Part shown: positions 1 through 5,735 of the stretch, piece after piece
How positions within the stretch are numbered: position 1 is the first letter of the stretch
How the letters are laid out: each line of letters begins with the position of its first letter
From: a gamma proteobacterium symbiont of Lucinoma myriamae
GTDB lineage: Bacteria; Pseudomonadota; Gammaproteobacteria; GRL18
Direction of reading: 5' to 3'
Length of the DNA: 6,702 bases
NCBI GenBank assembly: GCA_025655635.1
Contig: JAHXIM010000187.1
Coordinates: 1-6,702 of the forward strand
Position numbers and translations under genes: made by a program
The notes under the pieces: generated by a model
Database searches by the model: none
Told to the model about the DNA's origin: nothing
What the model saw: the letters and a program-made list of their open reading frames with translations, nothing else

Positions 1-222
1 CTTGAGTTATGCCTTAATCAAGTTGGAATGACGCATCTACAAGCACCTTTTTAAAACACTGTTGATTTAAAGGGGAACACTGATGAAAAAGAAGTACATT
101 ACTATCATATCGCGTATTTAATTAAGCCGCCGCATATTCTATTTTTGAGCAAAAGTCTGTGCCTGCTTATTGAGAACTTTTTACATCCAGTTTATCACGT
201 ACTGCATCACCGAGCATATTAA
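1..222 (+). pseudogene. Possible C-terminal end of a LysR-type regulator, interrupted by an in-frame TAA
   Basis: One plus-strand frame runs from the left edge to a TAA at 220-222, broken only by a TAA at 52-54. Before the break it reads VGMTHLQAPF; after it come AYLIKPP and then FLSKSLCLLIENFL. The order and spacing (about 55 residues) resemble the last part of LysR-type effector-binding domains, where a 'GLGI..LP.FLV' strand is followed by 'IYLVYP...HLSPKVRAFIDFL'. No helix-turn-helix is visible because the upstream part lies outside the window. The frame converges on the DppC-type permease gene and overlaps its last 56 bases, where the reading may be fortuitous. The internal TAA makes this a pseudogene, a sequencing error, or a chance open frame. 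The match is from recalled family pattern only, so the call is tentative. Confidence 0.35.
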
Positions 223-1003
223 CCGCCAGCACTACTAACATCAATGAAATACCCGGTACGAGTACCATATGAGGTGCCATAAGAAGGTATTGCGTACCAT
301 CGCGAATCATACTACCCCAGGATGCCTCCGGTGCCTGTACTCCCAGCCCGAGAAATGAGAGTCCCGCCTCTGCAATCACAACACTGGCAATACCAAAGGT
401 AAATTCAATGATCAGCGGAGCAACAATTAACGGCAGGATATGGAAGAGTATAATACGTCCATGAGAGGCCCCCAGAGCCTGTGCAGATTGTACATGTTCT
501 CGTTGTTTAATCGCCATGACCTGAGCCCGTGAAAGCCGTGCATAACCCACCCAGCTGACCACACTCAGGGCAATGATCACATTGGTAATCCCCGGCCCCA
601 TTAGTCCTGATAAGGCGATGGCCAGTAAGATGCCGGGAAATGCCAGAAAAATATCAATGATACGTACAATAAAGTGATCCCAGTGACCACCCACATAACC
701 ACTGATTACACCAATCGTAGTTCCCACCAGCAAAGAGACAAAAATCACACCAAAAGTAATAACAAAGGAAGTATAGGCTCCCACCATAAGTCGATCAAAT
801 AATGGCCGCCCCAGATCATCGTAGCCAAAAAAACTTTGCACATCAGATGTCAATAGAATTTTTTCCAGAACAATATCATTCGGATGTAAATCTAAAACAG
901 GCACCAATAACACCATTAATAACCATAATCCTAAAATAAATAAGGACAGTTTAATTTTTAGCGATGCATAGGAGGTAGCTTTTTTATGTGTATTTATTAT
1001 CAT
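167..1003 (-). CDS. DppC-type peptide ABC transporter permease
   Basis: This is an inner-membrane permease subunit of a peptide/opine/nickel-class ABC importer, and would pair with the DppB-type permease just upstream. It has 278 residues, the usual length for DppC/OppC. There is a first membrane segment at about 18-38, then a periplasmic stretch with the DppC signature DDLGRPLFDRLMVGAYTS (62-79). Further membrane helices follow. The EAA coupling loop (about 168-191, EHVQSAQALGAS...) would contact the ATPase, and the typical AEAGLSFLGLGVQAPEASWG block lies at 211-230. It ends in NMLGDAVRDKLD, as the family does. The start lies 9 nt after the DppB stop, with AAGAG as a weak ribosome site, so the two are almost certainly co-translated. 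No ATPase gene follows, and the transported substrate cannot be read from the sequence. Confidence 0.93.
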   Translation of the reverse strand: MIINTHKKATSYASLKIKLSLFILGLWLLMVLLVPVLDLHPNDIVLEKILLTSDVQSFFGYDDLGRPLFDRLMVGAYTSFVITFGVIFVSLLVGTTIGVISGYVGGHWDHFIVRIIDIFLAFPGILLAIALSGLMGPGITNVIIALSVVSWVGYARLSRAQVMAIKQREHVQSAQALGASHGRIILFHILPLIVAPLIIEFTFGIASVVIAEAGLSFLGLGVQAPEASWGSMIRDGTQYLLMAPHMVLVPGISLMLVVLAVNMLGDAVRDKLDVKSSQ

Positions 1004-1012
1004 TAGCTCTTA

Positions 1013-1939
1013 TCAAGAATTGTCCAGCCTGATACGTGGATCAAGCAAGCCATACACAATATCGGTCAGCGTATTCACCACGACATAGGTGGTACTGATC
1101 AATAAAATACAGGCCTGAACAACTGGATAGTCTCTTTTTTGAATCGATTCAATAGTCAGTTGCCCAAGGCCCGGCCAGGAAAATACAATTTCGGTGATCA
1201 CAGCACCTGCCAATAGTGCACCTATTTGCAAGCCAATTAATGTAATCACGGGCAACAACGCATTTCGTAATGCATGTAAGCCAATAATACGTGCCTGGCT
1301 TAAACCCTTTGCCTTTGCAGTACGAATATAGTCTTCATTAAGTATTTCTAATAGTGAGGCTCTGATCATTCGAGACAAAACTGCCGCCAGAGCAGTGCCC
1401 AGAGTAACAGCCGGCAAAATTAAAGAGTCAAGGCCACTTTTGCCACTCACCGGAAACCAGCCGAGAAACACTGAAAAAAATAAAATCAGCAGCGGTCCCA
1501 TTAAAAAATTAGGGATTGAAACTCCCAGCAGAGAAAAGCTCATGGCACCGGCATCTGCCAGTTTATCCTTTTTAAGTGCCGCAATAATGCCTAGGGGAAA
1601 GGCAATCATAAAGGCAACCAATAATGAGGCCAGTGCTAATTCCACTGTCGGGCCGATACGCGCAGAAATTAGTTCAGAAATTGGCTTTTTTGAATGTAAT
1701 GAATGTCCCAGATCAAAATTAATCAGGCCATGTACAAAGTGATAAAACTGCTGCCATAAGGATTTGTCCAGACCTAATGACTGACGCAGGGCTTCGCGAT
1801 CAATGGCTGTCGCAGACTCACCCAGCATGACTTCAACCGGATCACCGGGCACCATGTGAATAAGCATAAAGACAATAAATACGACACCAAAGATAACGAC
1901 AAAGGCACTGAGCAGGCGTGAGAGAATATAATTTAGCAT
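1013..1939 (-). CDS. DppB-type peptide ABC transporter permease
   Basis: This is the first permease subunit of the same importer, with 308 residues, normal for DppB/OppB. An N-terminal membrane helix (about 10-28) leads into the HMVPGDP motif (28-34) that marks the DppB branch. The EAA loop is at about 202-230 (EDYIRTAKAKGLS...ALRNALLP). ITEIVFSWPGLGQL (248-261), RDYPVVQ (269-275) and a C-terminal LLDPRIRL (298-305) are all family hallmarks. The ATG shares one base with the stop of the YkuD gene (TAATG), a standard translational-coupling arrangement. The frame is intact and all key motifs are present, so this subunit looks functional even though the binding-protein gene upstream is damaged. 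It could serve peptides or another DppB-class substrate. Confidence 0.94.
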   Translation of the reverse strand: MLNYILSRLLSAFVVIFGVVFIVFMLIHMVPGDPVEVMLGESATAIDREALRQSLGLDKSLWQQFYHFVHGLINFDLGHSLHSKKPISELISARIGPTVELALASLLVAFMIAFPLGIIAALKKDKLADAGAMSFSLLGVSIPNFLMGPLLILFFSVFLGWFPVSGKSGLDSLILPAVTLGTALAAVLSRMIRASLLEILNEDYIRTAKAKGLSQARIIGLHALRNALLPVITLIGLQIGALLAGAVITEIVFSWPGLGQLTIESIQKRDYPVVQACILLISTTYVVVNTLTDIVYGLLDPRIRLDNS

Positions 1940-2475
1940 TAATTTTTATCTCTCATACTGTTTTCATCAATAAGAACAGGTATCCCCACTTCAATGAGTT
2001 GAAATAATTCAATTACTTCTGAATTGCGCATTCTTATACAACCATGCGAACTGGGAATACCCATTGGATCATTATCCGGACAACCATGAATATACACATA
2101 GCGACGCATGGTGTCCTGCTTTCCTAAACGATTGAAGCCAACTTCTAAACCACTGAGCCACATAATTCTGGTGAGGATCCAGTCCCGCCCGGGATGTTCT
2201 TTTTGTAAATTTTCAGTACAGATCTCACCCGTCGGCCTGCGCCCGATAAAAACACTGTTTTCCACACAGCCTGCACCAATTTTAGCACGTATTTTATGCC
2301 AGCCTCTGGGCGTGCATTCACTGCCCGATTGTTCACCGACACCATTTTTTGCCGTGGCAATAATGACATCAAATAATACCGTATCATTATCAATAAGCTG
2401 CAGGCGCTGATCGGCTACTGAGATATAGATGTAACGCTGAACAAACCGTTTAATATCAGATGATGTTAATGTCAT
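1939..2475 (-). CDS. Signal-less YkuD-domain enzyme, probable cytosolic L,D-carboxypeptidase
   Basis: The 178-residue protein is essentially one YkuD (L,D-transpeptidase) domain. It opens with YIYISVADQRLQLID (15-29), continues through TPRGWHKI (55-62) and NSVFIGRR (73-80), and carries the catalytic block with His130 in YIHG and SHGCIRMR (143-150), nucleophile Cys146. YkuD enzymes act on the L,D bond at meso-diaminopimelate in peptidoglycan stem peptides. There is no signal peptide, membrane helix or LysM domain: the N-terminus is polar (MTLTSSDIKRFVQR), so the enzyme should stay in the cytosol. Cytosolic YkuD proteins such as ElsL and LdcV are reported L,D-carboxypeptidases of cell-wall recycling, which fits a gene sitting inside a peptide importer operon. 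Its ATG overlaps the binding-protein stop (ATGA) and its own stop overlaps the DppB start. The fold is certain; the carboxypeptidase role is inferred. Confidence 0.88.
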   Translation of the reverse strand: MTLTSSDIKRFVQRYIYISVADQRLQLIDNDTVLFDVIIATAKNGVGEQSGSECTPRGWHKIRAKIGAGCVENSVFIGRRPTGEICTENLQKEHPGRDWILTRIMWLSGLEVGFNRLGKQDTMRRYVYIHGCPDNDPMGIPSSHGCIRMRNSEVIELFQLIEVGIPVLIDENSMRDKN

Positions 2476-3623
2476 TTTGCACCCTGTGCTTTTGTAGCAG
2501 GTAATAGTCGCTGAACATGTTTTAACGCATCATAATTACCATCAGATGAGACACGATAATCATGTATGTCATCTTGAAAAAAAGCAATATTATCTTCATA
2601 CCAAAGTGAAACATAAGGCAATAAACGATGTAATTGCTCTTGTAATTCCTGATACGTATTTGCCTGCTCTGTGAGACTCTGCCTCTCGGCCTTTTCAATT
2701 AATTGATCAATAAGTACATTATTTAAGCGACCACGATTGGCACCCGATGGCGGCAATGAATCACTATGAAATACATAACGAAATATGGCAGGCGTATTGA
2801 TACCCACCCAGGTCAAACTATAAAGCTGGAAGTGACCGTTTTTTATATCACCATAAAAAGTACCCCAGTCATAGCTGCGAATATCCACATCAACAAAAAT
2901 CTCTTTTAACTGACTTTGAATAATAGTCGCAATTCTGATGCGAAAAGGATCGCTTGAGGTCTTATAGGTCAATTGCAAACGTTTTTGCCTGGAATAACCT
3001 AATTGCTGCATTAGCTCAATGGCCTTATTCTGATCAAAATTATAACCTGACAAGCGGGCACCTGCCCAATGCTGCTCAGGAAAAAAACCATTGGCTTTTT
3101 GTGCACCATTCCCCAATGCATAGCGAATAATTTTATCTCTATCCAGAGCATAAGCAATAGCTTGTCTCAATGCTAATTGACTGGTATTTTCATCATTTAA
3201 ATTAAAGCCTAAATAAGTGTAATTTGAACCACTTTTAGTCATAGATTTGATTGCCTTATTCTCTTTTAAATAAGTGATATGTTCCGGGGGTAAATTATTT
3301 TGTATCAGGTCTAATTCACCACGCAGTAATTTTAAAACACGAACCGTGGGATTGGTGACTTTTAAAAATTCAAAGAGTTGTTGATCCGCTTGTCGACGAA
3401 GAAATAACTGCTCATCAAACGGCCAGTGAGAAAACACAAAGGCACCGCTGCCAATAGGTTTATCATTGAATGAATGTCCTGATTTAAGCAGATCTTCCGG
3501 CACAATACCAATCACTAAGAAGGCTGGAAATAATGGATCAGGCCGCGTTAAATAAAAATCAATGGTGTATTCATCAAGCACCTTGATGCGTTCTATATGT
3601 TTTAGTGAATTACGATGCGGCAT
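2472..3623 (-). CDS. Family-5 peptide-binding protein, body of a gene whose 5' part is disrupted
   Basis: This 383-codon frame is the central and C-terminal part of a periplasmic solute-binding protein of the SBP_bac_5 (DppA/OppA/MppA) class, which normally has about 500-540 residues. Visible hallmarks are KVLDEYTIDFYLTRPDPLFP (14-33), PIGSGAFVF (56-64), YLGFNLND (137-144), LRQAIAYALDRDKII (152-166) and a late WVGINTPAIFRYVFHSDS stretch. The first ATG is not a real start. It lies deep in domain I, there is no signal peptide, and PHRNSLKHI matches the segment that usually follows 'DPATGSP' in the family. The missing N-terminal sequence is partly present just upstream in another frame (3693-3610). 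As it stands the product would not be exported or folded properly. The gene overlaps the YkuD gene by 4 nt. The rest of the frame has no further stop, so the damage is recent or is a sequence or assembly error. Confidence 0.85.
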   Translation of the reverse strand: MPHRNSLKHIERIKVLDEYTIDFYLTRPDPLFPAFLVIGIVPEDLLKSGHSFNDKPIGSGAFVFSHWPFDEQLFLRRQADQQLFEFLKVTNPTVRVLKLLRGELDLIQNNLPPEHITYLKENKAIKSMTKSGSNYTYLGFNLNDENTSQLALRQAIAYALDRDKIIRYALGNGAQKANGFFPEQHWAGARLSGYNFDQNKAIELMQQLGYSRQKRLQLTYKTSSDPFRIRIATIIQSQLKEIFVDVDIRSYDWGTFYGDIKNGHFQLYSLTWVGINTPAIFRYVFHSDSLPPSGANRGRLNNVLIDQLIEKAERQSLTEQANTYQELQEQLHRLLPYVSLWYEDNIAFFQDDIHDYRVSSDGNYDALKHVQRLLPATKAQGAK

Positions 3624-3693
3624 CAGTAGCCTGTAGCGGATCGAGTGTAACCGGTGCAGTAATTAAAACACTCAATAAAATCCGTTTAATCAC
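3610..3693 (-). pseudogene. Detached N-terminal piece of the peptide-binding protein gene
   Basis: From a GTG at 3693 this frame reads VIKRILLSVL, then ITAPVTLDPLQATDAAS, then TAA at 3612-3610. 'TLDPxxATDAAS' is the typical start of the mature part of family-5 binding proteins, so this is the true N-terminus of the downstream gene. It ends where the body frame begins, and the two overlap out of register at GATGCCGCATCG. Relative to normal family members about 70 residues between ATDAAS and PHRNSL are absent. The leader is also too short: a Lys-Arg start and a short hydrophobic run, with no lipobox cysteine or clear AxA site before the mature motif. AAGGG lies 4 nt upstream of the GTG as a weak ribosome site. 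Identity with the binding protein is well supported; the exact start is less certain. Confidence 0.7.
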
Positions 3694-3741
3694 ACGACCC
3701 TTGATTTCACAGCCCTTAATCTCACAACCCTAATCTCACAA
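3682..3741 (-). repeat. Imperfect 15-bp tandem repeat, four units, running into the binding-protein start
   Basis: Between the CYTH stop and the GTG of the binding-protein gene, the minus strand reads four related units in a row: TTGTGAGATTAGGG (3741-3728), TTGTGAGATTAAGGG (3727-3713), CTGTGAAATCAAGGG (3712-3698) and TCGTGTGATTAAACGG (3697-3682). The last unit contains the presumed start codon and the first codons (GTG ATT AAA CGG). The upstream units therefore look like decayed duplications of the gene start and its AAGGG ribosome site. The middle units stay in the same frame, reading GCEIK twice. No longer inverted structure or known regulator site is seen. Confidence 0.75.
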
Positions 3742-3742
3742 T

Positions 3743-4216
3743 TTAGTCCTGCCAGTTTTTATAAGGATTTTTTATCAACATGGAATTATAGTAACGTTCA
3801 TCACTGGAGACTTCTTCTCCCAGCCATTTCTGAGCATCAAACGCCTCATTTTCATGATTTAATTCAATTTCAGCTACAATTAAGCCTTGATTATCACCTG
3901 CAAACTCATCTATTTCCCAGGTGTGTTTACCGGCAGTAATATAATGACGTGTTTTTTCAATAAGAGGTTTAGCACACAGCGTTGACAATAATTCACTGGC
4001 ATCTTCCATAGGAATAGGATATTCAAATTCCTGGCGACGCACGCCAAGCGTTGCACCTTTAATATTCAGATTGGATTTATCACCTTCGATACGCACCCGT
4101 ACCGAGGATTTATCTGAACCTACCAGATACCCCTGTCTAAATTGTATGCTGCAATGAACCTGCTGGCGCCAATTATCATTGACTAGTAGAAACTTTTTTT
4201 CTATCTCAATACCCAT
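3743..4216 (-). CDS. CYTH-domain triphosphate tunnel metalloenzyme
   Basis: The 157-residue protein is a single CYTH domain. The diagnostic ExExK motif is at the N-terminus (E4, E6, K8 in GIEIEKKFLL). Charged residues expected to line the tunnel follow: R40 and R42 in VRVRI, K53 in NIKG, the EFEYPI strand (63-68), KTRHY (88-92), WEIDEF (100-105) and AEIELN (115-120). Bacterial single-domain members hydrolyse inorganic tripolyphosphate or other triphosphates with a divalent metal; a few CYTH proteins are class IV adenylate cyclases (CyaB). The exact substrate cannot be read here. The start at 4216 is chosen over an in-frame ATG at 4243 because family members begin MGIEIE and AGGA (4229-4226) is well placed. 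It begins 4 nt after the rlmD stop. It is cytosolic and probably co-transcribed with rlmD. Confidence 0.88.
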   Translation of the reverse strand: MGIEIEKKFLLVNDNWRQQVHCSIQFRQGYLVGSDKSSVRVRIEGDKSNLNIKGATLGVRRQEFEYPIPMEDASELLSTLCAKPLIEKTRHYITAGKHTWEIDEFAGDNQGLIVAEIELNHENEAFDAQKWLGEEVSSDERYYNSMLIKNPYKNWQD

Positions 4217-4220
4217 TACT

Positions 4221-5573
4221 TTATTTCCTTTTAAAAAGAGCAATCGACTCTACATGAGCAGTGTGTGGAAACATATCCATTACACCGGCTTTAACCAGTT
4301 TATAGCCATTTTGATGAACCATAATTTCGGTATCTCTAGCCAGAGTTGATGGATTACAGGATACATAAACCACCGTATGAGCACCAAACTTAGGCAGATA
4401 TTCGGCAATTTCTTTAGCACCACTACGAGCAGGATCAAGCAAAATACAATCATATTTCTGTTGTGCCCATTTCATACCAGAAAAGTCTTCAAACAGATCA
4501 GCAGCATAAAAATCGGCATTTTCTATACCATTTTTAAGCGCGTTTTCCTTAGCACGAATCACTAAATCAGAACTGCCTTCCACACCAGTAACATGAGCGA
4601 CTTTTCGAGCCAGCGGCAAGGTAAAATTACCTAGTCCACAAAATAAATCCAGGACTTTATCTTCTGGCTGAGGCTCAAGCAACTCTAAAGCGAGATCAAT
4701 CATTTTTCGATTAATCTCCATATTAACCTGAGTAAAATCAGTCGGATTAAATTCATTAATAATATCATGTTCAGGCAAGGCATAACTTAGAGGGCTGAAT
4801 TCGTTCTCAGACACATCTTGCTCAGGATACAATCGGGTAATGCTGTCAGGCCCCTTAGGCTGCAGGTATAGATGAAGATTCATCTTTTCAGCATAAGTCA
4901 TTAACTGTTGTTTATCATTATCAGTAAAGGGCTCCAGATGACGCACAATAAAAGCACCCTGCTCATCTCCGTAGGCGACTTCAATCTGAGGTATCTGATT
5001 ATAAATAGAAAGACTACGCAATAGATCGGCCAGATCACGTAAATGAAGGCCCACATCAGGATGCAATACTTTACAGGTTTCTAATTCTGCTAGAAAATTA
5101 CTGTGTTTTTCTCTAAAACCCACTAGCATTTTATCTTTTTTAACGACAAAACGAACACCCAGACGAGCCTTTGTACGATACCCCCAATGTGGACCAGTTA
5201 GTGGCTCCAGTACTGTTTCAGGTTCAGCTTTACCCAGACGTTTCAGGTTTTCCAGCAAAACACCCTGTTTCAGTAAAATTTGTTGATCTTCAGCCAGATG
5301 CTGCAAACTACAGCCACCACAAATGGTAAAATGAGGACATTGTGGTTCTACTCGTAATGGCGATGGGATAAGAACCTCATGAATCTTGCCTTCAGCCACA
5401 TTCTTACGCTTATTAGTATAAATAAACGTAATTGTCTCACCTTTCAGGGCCCCATCAATAAAAACGGTCAAGTCATTAATATGACATACCCCTTTACCGT
5501 CATGACCAACTGATTCAATGGTTGCCTGTACTGGATCCTGGGGTAATTTTGGTCTACGTCTTCTTCTGGCCAT
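4221..5573 (-). CDS. rlmD: 23S rRNA (uracil-5-)-methyltransferase RlmD
   Basis: RlmD (older name RumA) uses S-adenosylmethionine to make m5U at position 1939 (E. coli numbering) of 23S rRNA in the cytosol. The 450 residues match the family length. A basic N-terminus leads into a TRAM RNA-binding domain (about 12-72). Four cysteines for the iron-sulfur cluster are present: C79, C85 and C88 in CPHFTICGGC, plus C167. The SAM-binding motif is DLFCGLGNFTLPLA (309-322). The catalytic part has LDPARSGA (379-386), nucleophile C406 in SCNPSTLARD and general base E442 in HVES. MDMFPHTAHVES favours RlmD over the RlmC and TrmA paralogues. It appears to head a transcription unit that runs into the CYTH gene and perhaps the peptide-transport genes. 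It is intact, with nothing odd in the frame. Confidence 0.96.
   Translation of the reverse strand: MARRRRRPKLPQDPVQATIESVGHDGKGVCHINDLTVFIDGALKGETITFIYTNKRKNVAEGKIHEVLIPSPLRVEPQCPHFTICGGCSLQHLAEDQQILLKQGVLLENLKRLGKAEPETVLEPLTGPHWGYRTKARLGVRFVVKKDKMLVGFREKHSNFLAELETCKVLHPDVGLHLRDLADLLRSLSIYNQIPQIEVAYGDEQGAFIVRHLEPFTDNDKQQLMTYAEKMNLHLYLQPKGPDSITRLYPEQDVSENEFSPLSYALPEHDIINEFNPTDFTQVNMEINRKMIDLALELLEPQPEDKVLDLFCGLGNFTLPLARKVAHVTGVEGSSDLVIRAKENALKNGIENADFYAADLFEDFSGMKWAQQKYDCILLDPARSGAKEIAEYLPKFGAHTVVYVSCNPSTLARDTEIMVHQNGYKLVKAGVMDMFPHTAHVESIALFKRK
4225..4231 (-). promoter_or_regulatory. Ribosome binding site that sets the CYTH gene start
   Basis: The AAGGAAA stretch lies inside the last codons of rlmD, with the AGGA core 9 nt before the ATG at 4216. 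It supports that ATG over the in-frame ATG at 4243, which would lengthen the overlap with rlmD and add nine residues not expected ahead of the ExExK motif. Confidence 0.65.
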
Positions 5574-5585
5574 GAGGTCTTGTTA

Positions 5586-5614
5586 TCTATAATAAAAGTG
5601 AAAGGTAAGTGCAA
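5586..5614 (-). promoter_or_regulatory. Sigma70-like promoter for rlmD
   Basis: On the minus strand TTGCAC (5614-5609) and TATAGA (5591-5586) are separated by 17 nt, a good fit to the -35/-10 consensus. The -10 box ends 12 nt before the rlmD ATG, so the expected transcript would carry only about 6 untranslated bases and no clear Shine-Dalgarno sequence. A TATTAT hexamer overlaps the -10 region but gives poorer spacing. No operator-like repeat is seen next to it. Confidence 0.5.
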
Positions 5615-5676
5615 TAAATGAAGGAGTGATTTTAGCAGAACAGTGGTTAATTGGGAATATTATTGGCATGCCGTAG

Positions 5677-5718
5677 AAAAAGCATCCTGTTTCTCAATTA
5701 TATTGATAAAGAAAACAG
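5677..5718 (-). terminator. Weak terminator-like hairpin after the phosphatase gene
   Basis: About 17 nt after the phosphatase stop the minus strand has CTGTTTTC (5718-5711), which can pair with GAGAAACAG (5695-5687). This gives six base pairs, a bulged T and a few more pairs around an AT-rich loop. A run of five T lies at 5681-5677 after a 5-nt gap. The stem is AT-rich and the T run is not immediately adjacent, so this is only a candidate. The rest of the 162-nt gap has an 8-bp palindrome GGCATGCC (5665-5672), the rlmD promoter and no gene that I can support. Confidence 0.3.
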
Positions 5719-5735
5719 TTAAATGGAATAATTAT

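Noticed and set aside
83..121. Short plus-strand frame MKKKYITIISRI with a good AAGGGGA ribosome site
   Set aside because: Only 12 codons, with no continuation in that frame after the stop. A longer frame across the same bases (1-222) has a more convincing protein pattern. It could be a leader peptide or chance.
120..170. Possible terminator between the DppC stop and the converging frame
   Set aside because: The only inverted repeat is TTTTG-AG-CAAAA, AT-only apart from one pair and with a 2-base loop, so it cannot form a credible terminator stem.
1395..1742. Plus-strand open frame of 115 codons opposite the DppB-type gene
   Set aside because: It is antisense to a well-supported permease with all its motifs, and its translation resembles no family.
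2108..2410. Plus-strand 100-codon frame and a minus-strand 82-codon frame (2145-2393) over the YkuD gene
   Set aside because: Both are out-of-frame readings of a gene whose catalytic motif is in the other frame.
4377..4565. Plus-strand 62-codon frame opposite rlmD
   Set aside because: It is an antisense reading of the conserved methyltransferase domain.
5665..5672. GGCATGCC palindrome in the intergenic gap
   Set aside because: An 8-bp palindrome is expected by chance; the flanks do not extend it and it matches no operator I can name.
5622..5676. Small plus-strand frame starting GTGATTTTAGC near an AAGGAG in the rlmD-PP2C gap
   Set aside because: The ribosome site abuts the start codon, the frame is about 17 codons long, and it overlaps the rlmD upstream region.
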